Below are positions 62,395-64,000 of a stretch of DNA of 64,000 bases, in pieces. This DNA comes from Glaciecola sp965660625 (GTDB taxonomy: Bacteria > Pseudomonadota > Gammaproteobacteria > Enterobacterales > Alteromonadaceae): contig CBFIAR010000001.1 in assembly GCA_965660625.1 (NCBI GenBank), positions 496,001 through 560,000 of the forward strand, read 5' to 3'. Numbering within the stretch: position 1 is the stretch's first letter; each line of letters starts with the position of its first letter. Made by a program: the position numbers and the translations under genes. The notes below the pieces were generated by a model. That model was not told where the DNA came from. It did not search any database and saw only the letters and a program-made list of their open reading frames with translations.

Positions 62395-63623
62395 ATTGCT
62401 ACTCCTTGATGAACGTCATTTGAGTATATTTGGAATTCATTTTTAGTCAGAATGCAGGGAAGTAATAGGGTAAAACAAGCGCCCTTACCCTCTTTATTAT
62501 TGGCGGCTTTTACAAAGCCATGATGGGATTTCGCTACCGACTTAACAACCGCTAATCCCAAACCAGTGCCCTGTGTTTTTGTGGTAAAAAACGGCTCGAA
62601 GATACTGTCCATTTGATGCTCTGACAAACCACAGCCTTGATCCTTGATTTGAATACTTATATATGGCGCACCACTCTCCTCTACAATATCGGTAACAACT
62701 TCAATTACGTCACCTTCTTGTGACACTTCAATGGCATTGTGAAGTAAATTACTGATAGCGCCGGTCAGTGCAGTTTCATTTCCCATTAATTGGTGCAAAG
62801 ACGCCTTTTCGTCGAGTTTTAATTGAATATTCTTGGTCACCAACAAAGCATCAACCGCTTCAGCACCATTAAGCATAACTTGCGATACGGTCAGTGGTGC
62901 GACAATTTGCTGCTCACCACTTTTTGCAAACAGAAGCATGTCATTAACCTGGCTTTCTAGATCTTTCAGACGATTCTGCAGATTTGTCGTAAAGCGGTCC
63001 GCCATAGGATGTTTTAAATTCAGTGAACGCAGATTAGCGGCATAAAGCATCGCAGAGGAGAGTGGTGTTCTGACTTGGTGCGCCAAAGATGCAACCATTT
63101 TGCCTAAGGAAGATAAACGCTGTAAATGGCTGATGCGGCTCTGCAACTCGCGAGTTTCAGTAAGGTCGGTGAGTACAATAAGTTGACCTTTTTCTTCCAC
63201 TAAAGGCGTAATTGAAATTTTTACTTTGCGCCCGTCACGCAAGGAAACTTCATGTCCATCGTCTGCTTGGGGTTTGAATGAACGCAAGATAATCTCGCGC
63301 CACAGCTCTTTTTCTAATGGTTCACCGAGCAATTCAACCGCCTGCTGATTAGCTTGTTTAATGCGACCTTTTTGATCGAGAACGATAACGCCTGCTGGCA
63401 TAACCTCTAGCAAATGATTGAGTCGTTTCGCTTTGTTATTAAGTTCTTCAACGGTATCGTCGCTTTGCACCATTTGAGGTTGTGCAATTGCTTCTGCACC
63501 AACACTGACAACAGATACCGGTTTGTCCAAACTGACAGGCTTAAAAACAGTATTTAGGCGAGTACCGAATGACAATTGATCTTTTGAATCAATGACGAAA
63601 AAATTACTGGTTAACTGCGACAT
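62391..63623 (-). CDS. flrB: FlrB, cytoplasmic flagellar sensor histidine kinase
   Basis: A 410-residue kinase without membrane segments: N-terminal region, PAS domain (about 66-160, VMPAGVIVLDQKGRIKQAN), HisKA domain with phospho-accepting His 182 (SLAHQVRTPLSS) and HATPase domain (NLLHNAIEVS, GCGLSE, GTGLGLAVV). Partner of FlrC. Confidence 0.95.
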   Translation of the reverse strand: MSQLTSNFFVIDSKDQLSFGTRLNTVFKPVSLDKPVSVVSVGAEAIAQPQMVQSDDTVEELNNKAKRLNHLLEVMPAGVIVLDQKGRIKQANQQAVELLGEPLEKELWREIILRSFKPQADDGHEVSLRDGRKVKISITPLVEEKGQLIVLTDLTETRELQSRISHLQRLSSLGKMVASLAHQVRTPLSSAMLYAANLRSLNLKHPMADRFTTNLQNRLKDLESQVNDMLLFAKSGEQQIVAPLTVSQVMLNGAEAVDALLVTKNIQLKLDEKASLHQLMGNETALTGAISNLLHNAIEVSQEGDVIEVVTDIVEESGAPYISIQIKDQGCGLSEHQMDSIFEPFFTTKTQGTGLGLAVVKSVAKSHHGFVKAANNKEGKGACFTLLLPCILTKNEFQIYSNDVHQGVAI

Positions 63624-63663
63624 AACCCTATGATTACCTCAACGACTGGATGTACTGAGATAA

Positions 63664-63680
63664 TGCAGGAGCCATGCCAA
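63664..63680 (-). promoter_or_regulatory. Sigma-54 promoter-like site for flrBC
   Basis: Minus-strand TTGGCATGGCTCCTGCA fits the consensus with one substitution in the -12 element (CTGCA). It lies 41 bases upstream of flrB, downstream of flrA, consistent with FlrA-dependent class II expression. Confidence 0.85.
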
Positions 63681-63770
63681 ATGTTATCCATCTGATTTTC
63701 ATGGCTTTTTATGTTTTATAGCAGCTTAATCACTGTCAATAAAATGACTAGGGTAATAAATATGGAAGTG

Positions 63771-64000
63771 TTATTGACGGCTTATTTCGTATTTACGCAT
63801 TTTTTCAACTAGGGTTGTTCTGCGCATACCCAGTTGATCAGCGGCTCTTGCGACAATCCATTCCTGCTGTTCCAATGCTTGCGATATCAGATTAATCTCA
63901 AGGTCTGATAAGTATTCCTTTAAATTTACACCATCGGATGGCAGTGCAGTGTTTAGCACACCTATCTGACTCGCTTCTGCTCTATCATCTACTTGAGCTA
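63771..64000 (-). CDS. flrA: FlrA/FleQ, flagellar master regulator, C-terminal part (cut by window edge)
   Basis: The frame stays open to the right edge; about 76 codons are visible. They end in a Fis-type HTH (ISQALEQQEWIVARAADQLG, then MRRTTLVEKMRKYEI), which is characteristic of FlrA/FleQ. Position upstream of flrBC supports the call. An apparent start at 63959 is only an internal GTG. The AAA+ and N-terminal domains are outside the window. Confidence 0.88.
   Translation of the reverse strand, partial: AQVDDRAEASQIGVLNTALPSDGVNLKEYLSDLEINLISQALEQQEWIVARAADQLGMRRTTLVEKMRKYEISRQ

Overview
The window looks like a chromosomal segment of a marine gammaproteobacterium of the Alteromonadales (Alteromonas/Glaciecola/Pseudoalteromonas-like). 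That assignment is inference from gene content and order: a polar-flagellum regulon with FlhF, FlhG/FleN, FlrABC and the ParC/ParP array-positioning pair, a recX-alaS-csrA-tRNA block, an oxaloacetate decarboxylase sodium pump, and a psp-sap linkage. Genus cannot be fixed from the sequence alone. No prophage, integrase, transposase or CRISPR array was seen.

Layout. (1) 1-6827: the start of pspA diverges from pspF, which runs directly into sapABCDF; a sigma-54 promoter faces pspA. (2) 7021-13467, minus strand: a five-gene pilus-like locus with an unusual usher-like outer-membrane protein, a SPOR-domain lipoprotein, a small DUF4402 subunit, a PapD-like chaperone and a larger DUF4402 subunit. This is the least ordinary part of the window. 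(3) 13568-16778: oadGAB. (4) 16944-17246: tandem 119-bp repeats with a partial inverted copy, next to tRNA-Arg and tRNA-Ser. (5) 17701-21277: csrA, alaS, recX, without recA. (6) 21302-25655: a FemAB-like acetyltransferase-fold protein, an M13 metallopeptidase lipoprotein and a DUF938 methyltransferase. (7) 25683-30476: methionine synthesis, with methionine synthase split in two genes and metA under apparent MetJ boxes. (8) 30709-64000: one uninterrupted minus-strand motility and chemotaxis island.

The motility island reads from the right edge: flrA (partial), flrBC, fliEFGHIJ, fliKLMNOPQR-flhB, a diguanylate cyclase, flhA-flhF-flhG-fliA, cheYZAB, parC, parP, cheW and a DUF2802 gene. Four sigma-54 promoter-like sequences stand in front of flrB, fliE, fliK and flhA. 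This fits the FlrA/FlrC hierarchy known from vibrios: FlrA switches on flrBC, then basal-body and export genes follow, and FliA takes over late genes. FlhF and FlhG set position and number of flagella; ParC and ParP tie the chemosensory array to the pole.

The points most worth checking are the pilus locus (paired SPOR-like domains with the same CX9C spacing, a 15-bp motif shared by the two leader regions, and a minor subunit without a donor-strand extension), three FliM/CheZ-like CheY-docking motifs in the CheA linker where a P2 domain would be expected, a product-inhibitable diguanylate cyclase placed between flhB and flhA, and the repeat cluster beside the tRNA genes. All functions are read from sequence patterns; no database search was possible.
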